15,111 bases of DNA from a bacterium (lineage in GTDB: Bacteria; Bacteroidota; Bacteroidia; Cytophagales; Thermonemataceae): contig JANYGM010000271.1 of assembly GCA_025362415.1 (NCBI GenBank), positions 1-15,111 of the forward strand, in the 5' to 3' direction. This document shows, in pieces, positions 15,061 through 15,111 of the stretch (position 1 is its first letter; every line of letters starts with the position of its first letter). Position numbers and translations under genes: made by a program. The notes beneath the pieces are model-generated. The model did no database searches. It was not told where the DNA came from and saw only the letters and a program-made list of their open reading frames with translations.

Positions 15061-15088
15061 AAAAGCCACCGTATTCGTGTGGCTTTTT
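15061..15088 (+). terminator. Intrinsic terminator
   Basis: AAAAGCCAC (15061-15069) pairs with GTGGCTTTT (15079-15087), and inside it CG pairs with CG around TATT. The right arm ends in a TTTTT run. It lies 9 bases after the stop of the lipoprotein-like gene. The A-run on the left allows it to work on the minus strand as well. Confidence 0.85.
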
Positions 15089-15111
15089 GTGGTTTATGAT
15101 TTGGGAATAAA

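Overview
This is an AT-rich window, entirely protein-coding plus structured intergenic DNA. It most likely comes from a chromosome of a gliding, type IX secretion-bearing member of the Bacteroidota, probably of the Cytophagales type. The evidence is the C-terminal two thirds of a SprA-like outer-membrane translocon, several matches to the Bacteroidota -7 promoter box TAnnTTTG, a near absence of Shine-Dalgarno sequences, and gene families typical of that phylum. Species cannot be named from the sequence alone.

Layout. Positions 1-4944 hold the 3' part of sprA; the gene starts outside the window. trxB (thioredoxin reductase) follows at 5053-6003, and its stop codon is the first triplet of a tandemly duplicated 132-bp palindromic repeat (6001-6266). 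A convergent small gene of unknown function (6280-6720, minus) and a MaoC-like enoyl-CoA hydratase gene (6842-7252, plus) diverge from a compact promoter region. A spacer at 7253-7543 holds a heptanucleotide repeat and a 184-bp MITE-like element with terminal inverted repeats. Then come a SixA-like histidine phosphatase (7544-8038, GTG start), a small BamE-like lipoprotein (8154-8501), a 584-residue phosphoglucomutase/phosphomannomutase (8563-10317), a protein with a PD-(D/E)XK nuclease-like core (10329-10982) and a DUF937-like protein (11119-11619).

The right end carries two tandem paralogous membrane fatty acid desaturases of 361 residues each (12014-13099 and 13414-14499), about three quarters identical by hand count. 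They are followed by a short lipoprotein-like gene (14564-15052) and a good intrinsic terminator (15061-15088). The 394-bp spacer before the first desaturase contains several strong palindromes. The 314-bp spacer between the desaturases contains a 50-bp direct repeat bracketing a 146-bp imperfect palindrome.

The most notable signal that the genes do not explain is a family of three GAAA-capped hairpins. They lie around the second desaturase: at 13196-13221 on the minus strand, and at 13309-13336 and 14512-14551 on the plus strand. Each is preceded by ATTTG, and their stems differ by paired, compensatory changes, so the structure rather than the sequence appears conserved. This resembles a REP-like or small structured-RNA family. 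Functionally the window mixes secretion/motility (SprA), redox housekeeping (TrxB), sugar-phosphate metabolism and lipid modification (MaoC, desaturases). Apart from the desaturase pair there is no sign of one dedicated operon.
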